A DNA stretch of 64,000 nt from Clostridium vitabionis (lineage in GTDB: Bacteria > Bacillota > Clostridia > Lachnospirales > Lachnospiraceae): the NCBI RefSeq assembly GCF_015351765.1, contig NZ_JADKQA010000001.1, positions 1,036,570 through 1,100,569 on the forward strand. Reading direction: 5' to 3'. The number at the start of each line of letters is the position of its first letter. The stretch's first letter is position 1. The notes below the pieces were generated by a model that did no database searches, was not told the DNA's origin, and saw nothing but the letters and a program-made list of their open reading frames with translations. The translations under genes and the position numbers were made by a program. Below are positions 44,586-52,614 of this stretch, in pieces.

Positions 44586-45191
44586 ATGAAACGATGGAAC
44601 CAGCTTTGGCATCTCTTCTTCGTCTTCTGCCAGATCGGCGTCACCACCTTCGGCGGCGGCTATGCCATGCTCCCGATCCTGCAGCGGGAGATTGTGGAAA
44701 AACGGCACTGGGCAACCGAAGATGAACTGATGGATTATTATGCCATCGGGCAGTGCACGCCGGGCGTGATCGCCGTCAACACAGCGACCTTTATCGGCTA
44801 CCGGCTCTGCGGCACGATTGGCGGCGTCATCGCCACCTTCGGCGTGGTCTTCCCTTCCATTGCTATTATCACGCTGATCACGATTTTCCTGACGAATTTC
44901 GCCTCGCTGCCCGTAGTTGCCCATGCCTTCAACGGGATCCGCGCCTGTGTGACCGTCCTGATCTTTGATTCGGTCATCAAGCTGGGCAGGAAATCTGTCA
45001 AGGATCACATCTGCCTGATCATCTTCCTCGCCGTGCTCGGGTTCTCCCTGTTCACCAATATTTCCACGGTTCTCCTGATCATCCTCGCCGGTGTGGCGGG
45101 ACTTCTGGTCTGCCCGGATTTTCGGAGGAAGCCGGCAGCGGCGGCAGGCGCAGGCGCGGAAAAAGAACAAGATAAGGAGAAAAAATCATGA
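44586..45191 (+). CDS. Chromate transporter family protein, half 1
   Basis: A 201-residue half-size ChrA-family membrane protein with about five helices. FCQIGVTTFGGGYAMLPILQRE at the N-terminus and GQCTPGVIAVNTATFIGYRLCG are family marks. Two tandem halves form the transporter. AAAGGA is upstream of ATG 44586. Possible promoter inside the IS605-type remnant (TTGTAA 44487, TATACC 44511, 18-nt spacer). Real substrate may be chromate or another anion. Confidence 0.9.
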   Translation: MKRWNQLWHLFFVFCQIGVTTFGGGYAMLPILQREIVEKRHWATEDELMDYYAIGQCTPGVIAVNTATFIGYRLCGTIGGVIATFGVVFPSIAIITLITIFLTNFASLPVVAHAFNGIRACVTVLIFDSVIKLGRKSVKDHICLIIFLAVLGFSLFTNISTVLLIILAGVAGLLVCPDFRRKPAAAAGAGAEKEQDKEKKS

Positions 45192-45763
45192 GCGCAGTTC
45201 TTCTGGATCTCCGGCTATTCTTTGCGTTTTTCCGGACCGGCCTTTTCGCGGTCGGCGGCGGCCTCGCCACGCTCCCCTTCCTCCAGGAGATGAGCGTGAG
45301 GACAGGCTGGTTCACCACGAAGGATATCGCCGATATGGTCGCCGTGTCGGAATCCACGCCCGGACCGATGGGCGTCAATATGGCGACCTTTGTCGGTTAT
45401 AAAACAGCGGGGCTGGAAGGAGGATTCGTCTCCACATTCGGCCTTGTCGCACCGTCAATCATCGTCATCCTGATCATCGCCAGGATTCTCACAAAGTTCA
45501 AGGAATCCCAGGGTGTGCAGAAGGTCTTCTACGGCCTCCGCCCGGCTTCCACCGCCCTGATCCTCGCGGCGGGAATCGGCGTGGCCAAGATCGCGCTCTT
45601 AAACACCGGGCTGTTTGAGAAGACGGGAAATCTTCTCTCACTCTTCCAGTGGAAGCTGATCCTCCTCGCGGCCGTCGTGTGGATCTGCTACAAAAAGTGG
45701 AACTTCCACCCGATCGTCTTCATCGCCGCCTCCGCCGCTGCCGGCATCCTGTTCTCCCTGTAA
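45188..45763 (+). CDS. Chromate transporter family protein, half 2
   Basis: A 191-residue second half-size ChrA protein, overlapping the first by 4 nt. FFRTGLFAVGGGLATLPFLQEM and ESTPGPMGVNMATFVGYKTAG repeat the family marks of half 1. Partner of the preceding gene. Converges with the sortase operon, stop codons 6 nt apart, no terminator seen between. Confidence 0.9.
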   Translation: MSAVLLDLRLFFAFFRTGLFAVGGGLATLPFLQEMSVRTGWFTTKDIADMVAVSESTPGPMGVNMATFVGYKTAGLEGGFVSTFGLVAPSIIVILIIARILTKFKESQGVQKVFYGLRPASTALILAAGIGVAKIALLNTGLFEKTGNLLSLFQWKLILLAAVVWICYKKWNFHPIVFIAASAAAGILFSL

Positions 45764-45769
45764 GCCGGT

Positions 45770-47374
45770 TCAGCGTCCGGATTCCTTCCGGCAGCGCAGC
45801 GCGCATCTCTTTTCCCCGCCTGCCGTACAGGTGATGAGCGTCAGGGGAAATGACCCGTCCGTGGCCTTTCCGACCTCCTCCGGCTTCAGGATCTCGGCCG
45901 CCGCAAGCTCATAAAAGAACATATTCCCGTCCGCATCGGTGAACCGGATTTCGGTTCCCTCGGGCATCCTCTTTACCGCTCCCATCTGGGAGCGGTAATT
46001 GTGTCCGCAGATCACCATATCCTCCCGATAGGCGGTTCCGGAATAAAGGCAGGGGTGGCGCCTTAAGGCGTCCTCCGACGTCTCTGCCCCGACAGGGAGC
46101 TTCATCCCGAGCGCCGGAATCTCCAGCACACCAACACAGGGATCTCCATCCACCTCGACCACGGGAAGGGAAATCTCCGGCTCCAGGACATAATCCGGAA
46201 CCGCATTTTCCCGGCGCGCAGCGCGGCGGGCTGCCCTCAGCTCTTCGCTCCGGGAGCGGATGCTCTTCTCCGCCTTGACCGCCTCCCGAAAAGCGGCATG
46301 TCCCGCCGCGCGGCTCTCCCGGAGATTTCCCACAACGCCCGCGCCCGCGAGCAGGAAGAAGAACAGGCCGAAAACCGCGCACAGGGCGACCCGCCGCCAT
46401 GGCTGTCCGGTCTGCGGGAGCCTCTCCCCAGCGCCGGAAGTTTTCCACGCCCTGCGGGAAATTCTCTTCCTAGCAAGCTCGGATGGCAGCCTTCCCCGGT
46501 AATTGGTCAGAAAAAACGTGGTGCCATCCCTGACCGAAACAACCGAATATCCCGCCGGAACCTCCTCGGCAATCCGGTAATCGGCGAGAGGATCCATATT
46601 CTTCCAGGTGTAGGTCCATCCATTTTCCCGGGTGAGTTCCGCCACATCATAGATCTCCCCGTCTTTCAGGAGATCCGCCCGGATGCGTGCAGGCCTGTCC
46701 GCCTCGCTTCCCCCATCTTTCCAGATCTTCCGCACGGTCAGGCTGATATCGATCAGCCCAACCGTGACCGGCGGTTTTTCTTCCGCCGGCGGCACAGGAA
46801 CCGGCGGGTTTCCCCCGCCGGAATGGGAGCCCGGAGGAATCTCCCGCACCGAATATTTGATCTCGATTTCCTTTGCCCCGCCACCAACCGCCTCACCGGA
46901 AAAAAGCGTCACAAGAACCGGTTCCGGGGTATAGATCTTCTGGCCGCTTGCCACCTGGCCGCCCAGAACCAGGTAAAGGCCCGCGGGCAGAAAATCGACC
47001 CGCAGTTTCCCCCGGATGTCCGATTTTCCCTGCGCTCTCGGGGCGATATGGTCTCTCCGCACATAAGCAGTGTACGTTTCAGCCGCGGCGCGCAGCTCCT
47101 CCGTCCCGAGGTTTCCCAGATAGACCGGATACGGCTCAAACCCGTCCGCGGGCAAGAAATGGCCGCTCCGGTACTCGGCGACGCGATAAAAGGAATACGA
47201 CATTTCCGCGGGAGCCCCGTGAATACTCGCCGCGCAGGTATTTTCCTCCTGTCCTCCCCCTGCCGCATAGGCGATCATTTCCGTCGGCGCGACCACCCCG
47301 AGCAGAATCAGGGCAATTCCTGTCAATACACGCATCCAGAATCCTTTCCGCCGAAGCGGGTATCCGGCCCTCAT
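45770..47374 (-). CDS. CnaB-type surface protein fused to a sortase domain
   Basis: A 534-residue fusion. Residues 14-37 form a signal peptide; a first strand-rich part follows (about 45-180), then a proline linker and a CnaB-type domain (about 205-292). LPQTG is at 319-323, followed by a membrane helix (327-349) and basic residues, so a full cell-wall sorting signal is present. Then comes a basic linker and a complete sortase-like domain (about 395-534) with His458 (ICGHNYRS), Cys516 (LITCTAGG) and Arg523. If the motif were cleaved, the CnaB part would be wall-linked and the sortase left in the membrane. ATG 47374 has GGAGG upstream. Last gene of the pilus operon. Signal, anchor and sortase in one protein are rare. 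Confidence 0.85.
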   Translation of the reverse strand: MRAGYPLRRKGFWMRVLTGIALILLGVVAPTEMIAYAAGGGQEENTCAASIHGAPAEMSYSFYRVAEYRSGHFLPADGFEPYPVYLGNLGTEELRAAAETYTAYVRRDHIAPRAQGKSDIRGKLRVDFLPAGLYLVLGGQVASGQKIYTPEPVLVTLFSGEAVGGGAKEIEIKYSVREIPPGSHSGGGNPPVPVPPAEEKPPVTVGLIDISLTVRKIWKDGGSEADRPARIRADLLKDGEIYDVAELTRENGWTYTWKNMDPLADYRIAEEVPAGYSVVSVRDGTTFFLTNYRGRLPSELARKRISRRAWKTSGAGERLPQTGQPWRRVALCAVFGLFFFLLAGAGVVGNLRESRAAGHAAFREAVKAEKSIRSRSEELRAARRAARRENAVPDYVLEPEISLPVVEVDGDPCVGVLEIPALGMKLPVGAETSEDALRRHPCLYSGTAYREDMVICGHNYRSQMGAVKRMPEGTEIRFTDADGNMFFYELAAAEILKPEEVGKATDGSFPLTLITCTAGGEKRCALRCRKESGR

Positions 47375-47375
47375 C

Positions 47376-48116
47376 TCAACCTCCTCCTTCCCTCTCCGGA
47401 ATCTCCCGGACACCCCGCACGAGAAGCCGCTCCGTATTCACGCCGTATGGCGTACAGGTCAGCAGCGTACAGTAATCCTGATCCGGGAAAATGTCCACCG
47501 GCTCCTGGTCATCCGGCTCCACGACCAGGATCTGGTCCACCCGGTAAACCAGGGTTCTTCCCAGGATATCCAGGAAAAATTCATCCCCGTAAGCCAGCTG
47601 GTCAAGATCGGTAAACAGCCGGGCGGAGGGCAGCCCCCGGTGACCTGCCAGCACCGTGTGTACAGATCGCCCGCCGACCGGCAGGGAGGATCCGGCAAGA
47701 TGTCCGGCACCCACCTGCAGGACGCCCTCATCCGTCCCGTGATAGATCACTTCCCGACAGTGGATCGCCGGAATCGTGATCTGGCCCATGATTCCCGTGT
47801 CGTCCGGCGCAAGGAGGCGGCGGTACTCCGCCGTCTTCTCCTCCGTCATGAGGAACCGCGCCGGATCCTCCAGAAGCTGGCGGTTATATTCCTCGGCCTC
47901 CCGCCACATCGCTTCAATCTGCTCCGTGGGCATGCCGCCGACCTCCCGGCTGTAAGCCCCGTACATCCGCCCGTTGAATCTCCGGTTCTGAAGGTCTGCC
48001 AGTGCAGGATAGAGCAGGAGGCTCACGCCCAGGACACCAAAGAACAGCACGAGGCCCGGAAGCATCCATCGTTTCTTCCTTCCGTCACGGCGGAAGATGC
48101 CAGCCTCCGCGTTCAT
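47376..48116 (-). CDS. Class C (pilin-polymerising) sortase
   Basis: A 246-residue transpeptidase. N-terminal membrane helix (about residues 18-38), a lid-like DPARF segment (about 83-87), catalytic His in HTVLAGHRGLPSARLF (about 156), Cys in TLLTCTPYG (about 219) and Arg in NTERLLVRG. It lacks the C-terminal membrane helix common in class C sortases. It overlaps the pilin gene by 4 nt and precedes the fusion gene by 1 nt. Probably links pilins through a lysine. Confidence 0.92.
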   Translation of the reverse strand: MNAEAGIFRRDGRKKRWMLPGLVLFFGVLGVSLLLYPALADLQNRRFNGRMYGAYSREVGGMPTEQIEAMWREAEEYNRQLLEDPARFLMTEEKTAEYRRLLAPDDTGIMGQITIPAIHCREVIYHGTDEGVLQVGAGHLAGSSLPVGGRSVHTVLAGHRGLPSARLFTDLDQLAYGDEFFLDILGRTLVYRVDQILVVEPDDQEPVDIFPDQDYCTLLTCTPYGVNTERLLVRGVREIPEREGGG

Positions 48117-49888
48117 GAACGCTTATGCCGGTTAGCGGCCGCTAGGCCGATGGCAGCCGCAAGGCTCGACACGCCGAGAATCGTCAGCAGGACCGTTCCC
48201 CTCCCGCCGGCGCCCGGATAGTTCACGTGGGGCGCATTTTCCACAACGGTCTTCACTACACCGTTCTCCGCGCCCTGCGCGTCACCGCTGCCGATCCGGA
48301 AGGTCCAGGCTGCCGGTGTGCTGAACGTGGGATCATCCTCAGTCTTTGGGAGCGCACAATCCACATACACGGTGATCGGTTTACTCAGCCCCTGGTAGCC
48401 ATCCGGAGCTTTCGTCTCCGTCAGCTGGTAGCCATTTGCCCCGCTCGACCCGATGCCGTCGAACCGGACGATGCCGTCCTCCCCGACCGCTGCCGTCACA
48501 TCCACATTTTCCTTCTTCTGCTGGATCTCCGTCTTCTCCGTGGCACGGTAGCGCTCCTTGGTGCTCGCATACGCCTCCGACTTGCCCGCTTCCGGCGCAG
48601 TCTGCGTGTACGCGCCGGATTTGAGCTTATAGTAGGTGCCCCGGTCATCCCGGGTAAATGTCTTTGTCACAACCTTCACCTGGTTCACGCTCTCCCCGGT
48701 CAGCCGGAACTCGGCGCCGGCAAGCGGATCCCCGGTCACGGTGTCCATCTTCATCACCTGGAGTGCCCCCGTGTAGGTCACGACCTTGTCGAGCGGCGTA
48801 CTCCCCTTCGGCACATGTCCCTCGCCAGATTCCGCAGGATTGTTGGAATACATCAGCTTTGCCTCGTTCGGGTTGCCTGTGCCGCCAATCACAGCATCGG
48901 TGTTGAGCAACGCCGAATAGGTCACACGGATCGGCGTCTCCGCCTCGGGATCATAAGCATAATGTCCGAGGAGATCGAGCCGGACGCTGATCGATGTCGC
49001 CCTGTCCGCATTTTCGCTGCTGGATACATGGACGCAGCCTGGATCCGCTTCCTTTCCCCCGATCATGACCTTCACATCATTCTGGAAGGTCAGGCCCGCG
49101 GACAGCGTGTCCCGGATCTCATAACTATAGGTATCATAGCCTTCCATATCCGGTACCCGGGATTTCAGAAGATACTGCACAGAATCGCCGATCGACGCCT
49201 CGCTGGTATCCTTCTCCTCGCTGCCCTCCAGGATCTTCTTTTCCAGGCTCGGGGCATCTGCCTTGACTTTGATCGTCTTTGTGTCTGCCTTCCAGCAGAT
49301 ATAGCTGGTCGCGGCGTCTCCTTCTGCGATCGGGCTGTCCTCGGTGATTCTGTCCCGGATCAGGTAGAATCCCGGCTCATCCACCCGGATGGTATAGAGA
49401 TTGGAGCCTTCCTTGTGCTCGGATACGGCAAAAGGCGCTTCGCCATTGAGTGCCGATGCCGCAATCCCGGCAAAAATTTTCAGCTTCTTTTCCGGCTGGT
49501 GTGTCTTGTTGTCATAGAGATACAGGGCGACCGTGTAGGCGGTTTTTCCGTCCTTCACCCGGTCAAGCCCCCAGTAAAATCCCCGGCTGTCATTTTCCAG
49601 ATCCGCGACAATGGCGTCGCCGTCCACATTTCTGCCCCATTCTGCGTTGATCACATAGTAAAATGTCTCAAATCCGATCCGCTCATCCTTGAAAATCTGA
49701 TAGGCCTCGTACGTATGCCCAGGTTTTGAATTTTCAATCGTCAGCGTGGCTTCTTTAAAGAAATGCAGGCTTTCCCAGGTATCATCCCTGTCGTTATTTC
49801 CCGTATTGCCGGCAAAAGCAGCCGTACCCGCTGCCGCAGTAAAGAACAGCGCCGCTGCCGCAGCGGCAAACAACTTCCTAATTCTCAT
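48113..49888 (-). CDS. Backbone pilin with isopeptide-type domains
   Basis: A 591-residue secreted protein with a signal peptide (LFAAAAAALFFTAAAGTAAF), a first beta domain (about 35-215), a second (about 230-385) and a CnaB/SpaA-type domain (MKMDTVTGDPLAGAEFRLTG, about 395-550). The C-terminus is YPGAGGRGT, a hydrophobic helix and NRHKRS, a sorting signal with the usual LPxTGGxGT pattern altered. The ATG at 49888 has GAGGAGG upstream. Likely forms fibres with help of the following class C sortase. Confidence 0.88.
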   Translation of the reverse strand: MRIRKLFAAAAAALFFTAAAGTAAFAGNTGNNDRDDTWESLHFFKEATLTIENSKPGHTYEAYQIFKDERIGFETFYYVINAEWGRNVDGDAIVADLENDSRGFYWGLDRVKDGKTAYTVALYLYDNKTHQPEKKLKIFAGIAASALNGEAPFAVSEHKEGSNLYTIRVDEPGFYLIRDRITEDSPIAEGDAATSYICWKADTKTIKVKADAPSLEKKILEGSEEKDTSEASIGDSVQYLLKSRVPDMEGYDTYSYEIRDTLSAGLTFQNDVKVMIGGKEADPGCVHVSSSENADRATSISVRLDLLGHYAYDPEAETPIRVTYSALLNTDAVIGGTGNPNEAKLMYSNNPAESGEGHVPKGSTPLDKVVTYTGALQVMKMDTVTGDPLAGAEFRLTGESVNQVKVVTKTFTRDDRGTYYKLKSGAYTQTAPEAGKSEAYASTKERYRATEKTEIQQKKENVDVTAAVGEDGIVRFDGIGSSGANGYQLTETKAPDGYQGLSKPITVYVDCALPKTEDDPTFSTPAAWTFRIGSGDAQGAENGVVKTVVENAPHVNYPGAGGRGTVLLTILGVSSLAAAIGLAAANRHKRS

Positions 49889-49907
49889 GCACACCTCCTC
49901 ATCCGTG

Positions 49908-50489
49908 TTACTCCCCTGCCCATATCCGGAGCAGCAGTGCCGCAAGGATCAGCGACAGGACACCGCTGGCGGTAAGACGCGCAGTCCCCTCGCCGCCCGA
50001 CTCCGGATAAAAGATCTTGTTTCTCATATCACTCCGGAAAATGACCGGCGCCGATGCCGGGCGGGCAGCACGGAGAACCGACCTCTGCCCCGGGCGGAGT
50101 TCTGACCTGCTCGCAAGGTCCGCCCCACTCGCAAGGTCCGCCCCGCTCGCAAGGTCCGCCCCGCTCGCAAGGTCCGCCCCGCTCAAAAGATCCGCCCCGC
50201 TCAAAAGATCATTTTCCAGCGGGATTCCCTGATCCTTTAGTGCCCGGAAATCAGTCTTCGCCGGCCTCTCCCGCGCTATCCCCGGGTCTCCTTCCACCGG
50301 CGCCCCGTGCGCATCCCGGCCATCACCTTCCGCCGGTGCCTCCACGGCTGCCTGGGCGGAAAGCAGGCTGCCCGCACAGCCGGAACCAGACAGCACCGTG
50401 CCCCGCACGCCCCCGATACCGAGGAACAGGACCAGGCAGGCGATCCCCGCCAATTTTCTGTTTCGCCGGGCTTCTGATTTCCCAGCCAT
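49908..50489 (-). CDS. Small wall-anchored protein with SGADLA repeats
   Basis: A 193-residue protein. It has a signal-like N-terminal helix (about residues 12-32), a low-complexity middle containing six repeats of SGADLA/SGADLL (about 96-129), and a C-terminus of YPESGGEGT (161-169), hydrophobic helix and WAGE. The sorting motif resembles that of the pilin. The repeat comes from an 18-bp DNA repeat at 50110-50217. First gene of the pilus operon, 20 nt before the pilin. Function unknown; tip, base or stalk subunit is possible. Confidence 0.75.
   Translation of the reverse strand: MAGKSEARRNRKLAGIACLVLFLGIGGVRGTVLSGSGCAGSLLSAQAAVEAPAEGDGRDAHGAPVEGDPGIARERPAKTDFRALKDQGIPLENDLLSGADLLSGADLASGADLASGADLASGADLASRSELRPGQRSVLRAARPASAPVIFRSDMRNKIFYPESGGEGTARLTASGVLSLILAALLLRIWAGE
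50110..50217. repeat. 18-bp tandem repeat inside the small anchored protein
   Basis: Four near-identical units of CTCGCAAGGTCCGCCCCG and two of CTCAAAAGATCCGCCCCG, in frame. The number of units can change by slippage, varying the protein length without frameshift. Confidence 0.9.
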
Positions 50490-50506
50490 CACACCACCTC
50501 CCGGAT

Positions 50507-50524
50507 GCCGTCTCCGGAGACGGC
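50507..50524 (-). promoter_or_regulatory. Perfect palindrome in the pilus operon leader
   Basis: GCCGTCTCCGGAGACGGC, 18 bp, near the ribosome binding site of the first gene; could fold in the mRNA and limit translation or be bound by a protein. Confidence 0.35.
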
Positions 50525-50671
50525 GTTCCCCTGTGCGCGGATCCGCAAAAAAGCGCAGAATTTCCCCAGGTTCTGCCCCTGGCAGCTGTCAGTATAATGG
50601 ACTCTGTCCGCGAACTGCGGATGAAAGATCCGGCGGTGAACATTCTGCCGCCGATTTCAGAAAGAAAGAAT

Positions 50672-50722
50672 TGTGAAGCCGTTTCACAGCTACAGTATAA
50701 GCGGGCAGTTCTCCATCGTCAA
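50672..50722 (-). promoter_or_regulatory. Promoter and operator of the pilus operon
   Basis: On the minus strand TTGACG (50722-50717), 17-nt spacer, TATACT (50699-50694). Just downstream is the palindrome TGTGAA-N5-TTCACA (50672-50688) over the expected start site. The leader to the first gene is about 195 nt. The region 50700-50836 above it also has a hairpin (about 50771-50797) near the DUF1445 gene end. Confidence 0.75.
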
Positions 50723-50836
50723 TGAAAAACCGCCCGCTTCGCCATTTTTATCAGAATTATCCAGTTTTTCCGGTATTTTCATCTGAAAATATCCGGTATT
50801 TTCGTTCAACTTTTGTGCCTGGTCAGCGCACAGAAT

Positions 50837-51661
50837 TTATACCTGGTGTTTCTTCTTTTCCAGATAATCGTTAAGTTCGGAATTTTTGATATCTGTGATA
50901 AACATGTGGCCGGGCGCATGCGTGATCACAATCGGCGGCTTCGCATTTTCCACCGCCGCCTGCGGGGTCACCCCGCAGGGCCAGAAGACGCAGACCTCGC
51001 CCGGATAAATATCGACCGGGTCGCCGTAATCCGGCTTCATCGGATCCGCTATGCCGATCTCCCGGGGATCGCCGATATGGATCGGCGCGCCGTGGACATT
51101 CGGCATCTTCTCTGTGATCTCATACGCCTTCTTCGCATTTTCCGGAGTCATCGGCCGCATCGAGCAGACCATTGGCCCGCAGAACGGCCCCGCCTTCTGC
51201 GTCATGATATTGGTCTTGAACATCGGAACATTCCTGCCCTGCGCGATGTGGCGGACCTCAATGCCAGCGCGGATCAGCGCCTCCTCAAAGGAAAATGAGC
51301 AGCCGATCAGGAAGCCGACATAGCCGTCCTTCCACCAGGCGGAGGCATCCGTCACCTCTTTCGTGAATATGCCGTTTTCATAGATCCGGTAACGCGGGAT
51401 ATCGGTGCAGATATTTGCGCCCTCGCCCATATCATGGGTGACCGGGCTTCCCTTCACAATCTCCAGCACCGGACACGGAAAGGGATTGAGTCTGGTATAC
51501 TCCTCAAAATCTGCCGCATAGTCCGGCGGGAGAATGACCAGATTCGCCTGAGCATAGCCGGCACACATCCCGGAAGTTGGAAAATCAATTTTCCCCTCGC
51601 GGATCAGCGCCCGGACTTCGGCAGGCGACTTGTGAATATACGGGGTAATATCAAATGCCAT
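50837..51661 (-). CDS. DUF1445 family protein (YcsI type, putative hydro-lyase)
   Basis: A 274-residue protein of the D-glutamate cyclase / hydro-lyase-like DUF1445 family. GMCAGYAQANLVILP (about residues 31-45), FLIGCSFSFEEAL, MRPMTPENAKKA and THAPGHMFITDI are typical segments. In B. subtilis the gene (ycsI) lies in the same oxoprolinase cluster. Possibly makes 5-oxoproline or a related compound available. Last gene of the operon, 11 nt after pxpC. Confidence 0.88.
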   Translation of the reverse strand: MAFDITPYIHKSPAEVRALIREGKIDFPTSGMCAGYAQANLVILPPDYAADFEEYTRLNPFPCPVLEIVKGSPVTHDMGEGANICTDIPRYRIYENGIFTKEVTDASAWWKDGYVGFLIGCSFSFEEALIRAGIEVRHIAQGRNVPMFKTNIMTQKAGPFCGPMVCSMRPMTPENAKKAYEITEKMPNVHGAPIHIGDPREIGIADPMKPDYGDPVDIYPGEVCVFWPCGVTPQAAVENAKPPIVITHAPGHMFITDIKNSELNDYLEKKKHQV

Positions 51662-51672
51662 AATAAACCTCC

Positions 51673-52611
51673 TCAGACCGTGCGCCGTAAAAGGCTCAGC
51701 GACTTTCTCTCGGCAATCAGGGCTTCCTCAGCCTCAGCCACCGATACTTTCCGGAAGCAGACGGCGTCCCCGGCCTTCAGCTGCCCGAGAATTCGGAAAT
51801 CCGCCGTGATGACCGTGGCGATTTTGGTGTAGCCACCAGTGGTCTGCCTATCTGCCAGCATGATGATCGGCAGGCCCGAGGAAGGCACCTGGATCGCGCC
51901 GAAGGCAATCCCATCGGAGATGATATCGCCGCCGTCCTTGTGCTCGATCACCTGCCCGTCCAGACGGCAGCCCATGCGGTCGAACTCCGGGGTCACCTTG
52001 TAGTGCCCGGTGAGAAATGTTGAAATCCCGGCATCGGTGAACATGTCGTCCTGCGGCCCCATGATAACGCGGAGGACATACTCGCTGCGCGGAGTGAATT
52101 CCGGTGCCATGGCGCGGAGCTCAGGATTGCTGAGTTCTGCCCTCGGGCTGCGCAGCCCGATCACATCGCCCTTCTCCAGCTTGCGCCCCTTAAAGCCGCC
52201 GATCTTTGCTTTCATGTTGGTGGAGCGGCTTCCCATAACCACCGGAATATCCAGCCCGCCGGCAAAGGCAATATAGGCGCGGCAGCCGGACTTAGGTCCG
52301 GTAAACCGGAGCGTCTGCCCCGCGCTGACCTTCACCGCGGCATAATTCGGAATCGGCTTTCCGTCCAGCGTCGGGCCGAGATCGCCGCCGGTGACCGCGA
52401 TATACTCATCCTCATCAAACTTAAGCTGCGGCCCCATCATCGTGCACTCAAGCACCGCCTCATTTTCCGGATTGTCCACCAGGATGTTCGCGATCGCCGC
52501 CGAGCGGGGATCCATCTCCCCGGAGGCGGAGACGCCGAATGCCTGGTAGCCGAAGCGCCCGCGGTCCTGCACCGTAGTCAGGATGCCGGGGCTATTGACC
52601 GTAATTGCCAT
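51673..52611 (-). CDS. pxpC: 5-oxoprolinase subunit C
   Basis: A 312-residue member of the KipA/biotin-dependent carboxyltransferase-like family. TTVQDRGRFGYQAFGVSASGEMDP at the start, DLGPTLDGKPIPNY, and ADRQTTGGYTKIATV near the end are the marks. With PxpA and PxpB it opens 5-oxoproline to glutamate using ATP. It starts 3 nt after pxpB. Confidence 0.95.
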   Translation of the reverse strand: MAITVNSPGILTTVQDRGRFGYQAFGVSASGEMDPRSAAIANILVDNPENEAVLECTMMGPQLKFDEDEYIAVTGGDLGPTLDGKPIPNYAAVKVSAGQTLRFTGPKSGCRAYIAFAGGLDIPVVMGSRSTNMKAKIGGFKGRKLEKGDVIGLRSPRAELSNPELRAMAPEFTPRSEYVLRVIMGPQDDMFTDAGISTFLTGHYKVTPEFDRMGCRLDGQVIEHKDGGDIISDGIAFGAIQVPSSGLPIIMLADRQTTGGYTKIATVITADFRILGQLKAGDAVCFRKVSVAEAEEALIAERKSLSLLRRTV

Positions 52612-52614
52612 TAT

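Noticed and set aside
50110..50217. Short CRISPR-like array
   Set aside because: Units are 18 bp without spacers and in frame with a protein; no cas genes nearby.
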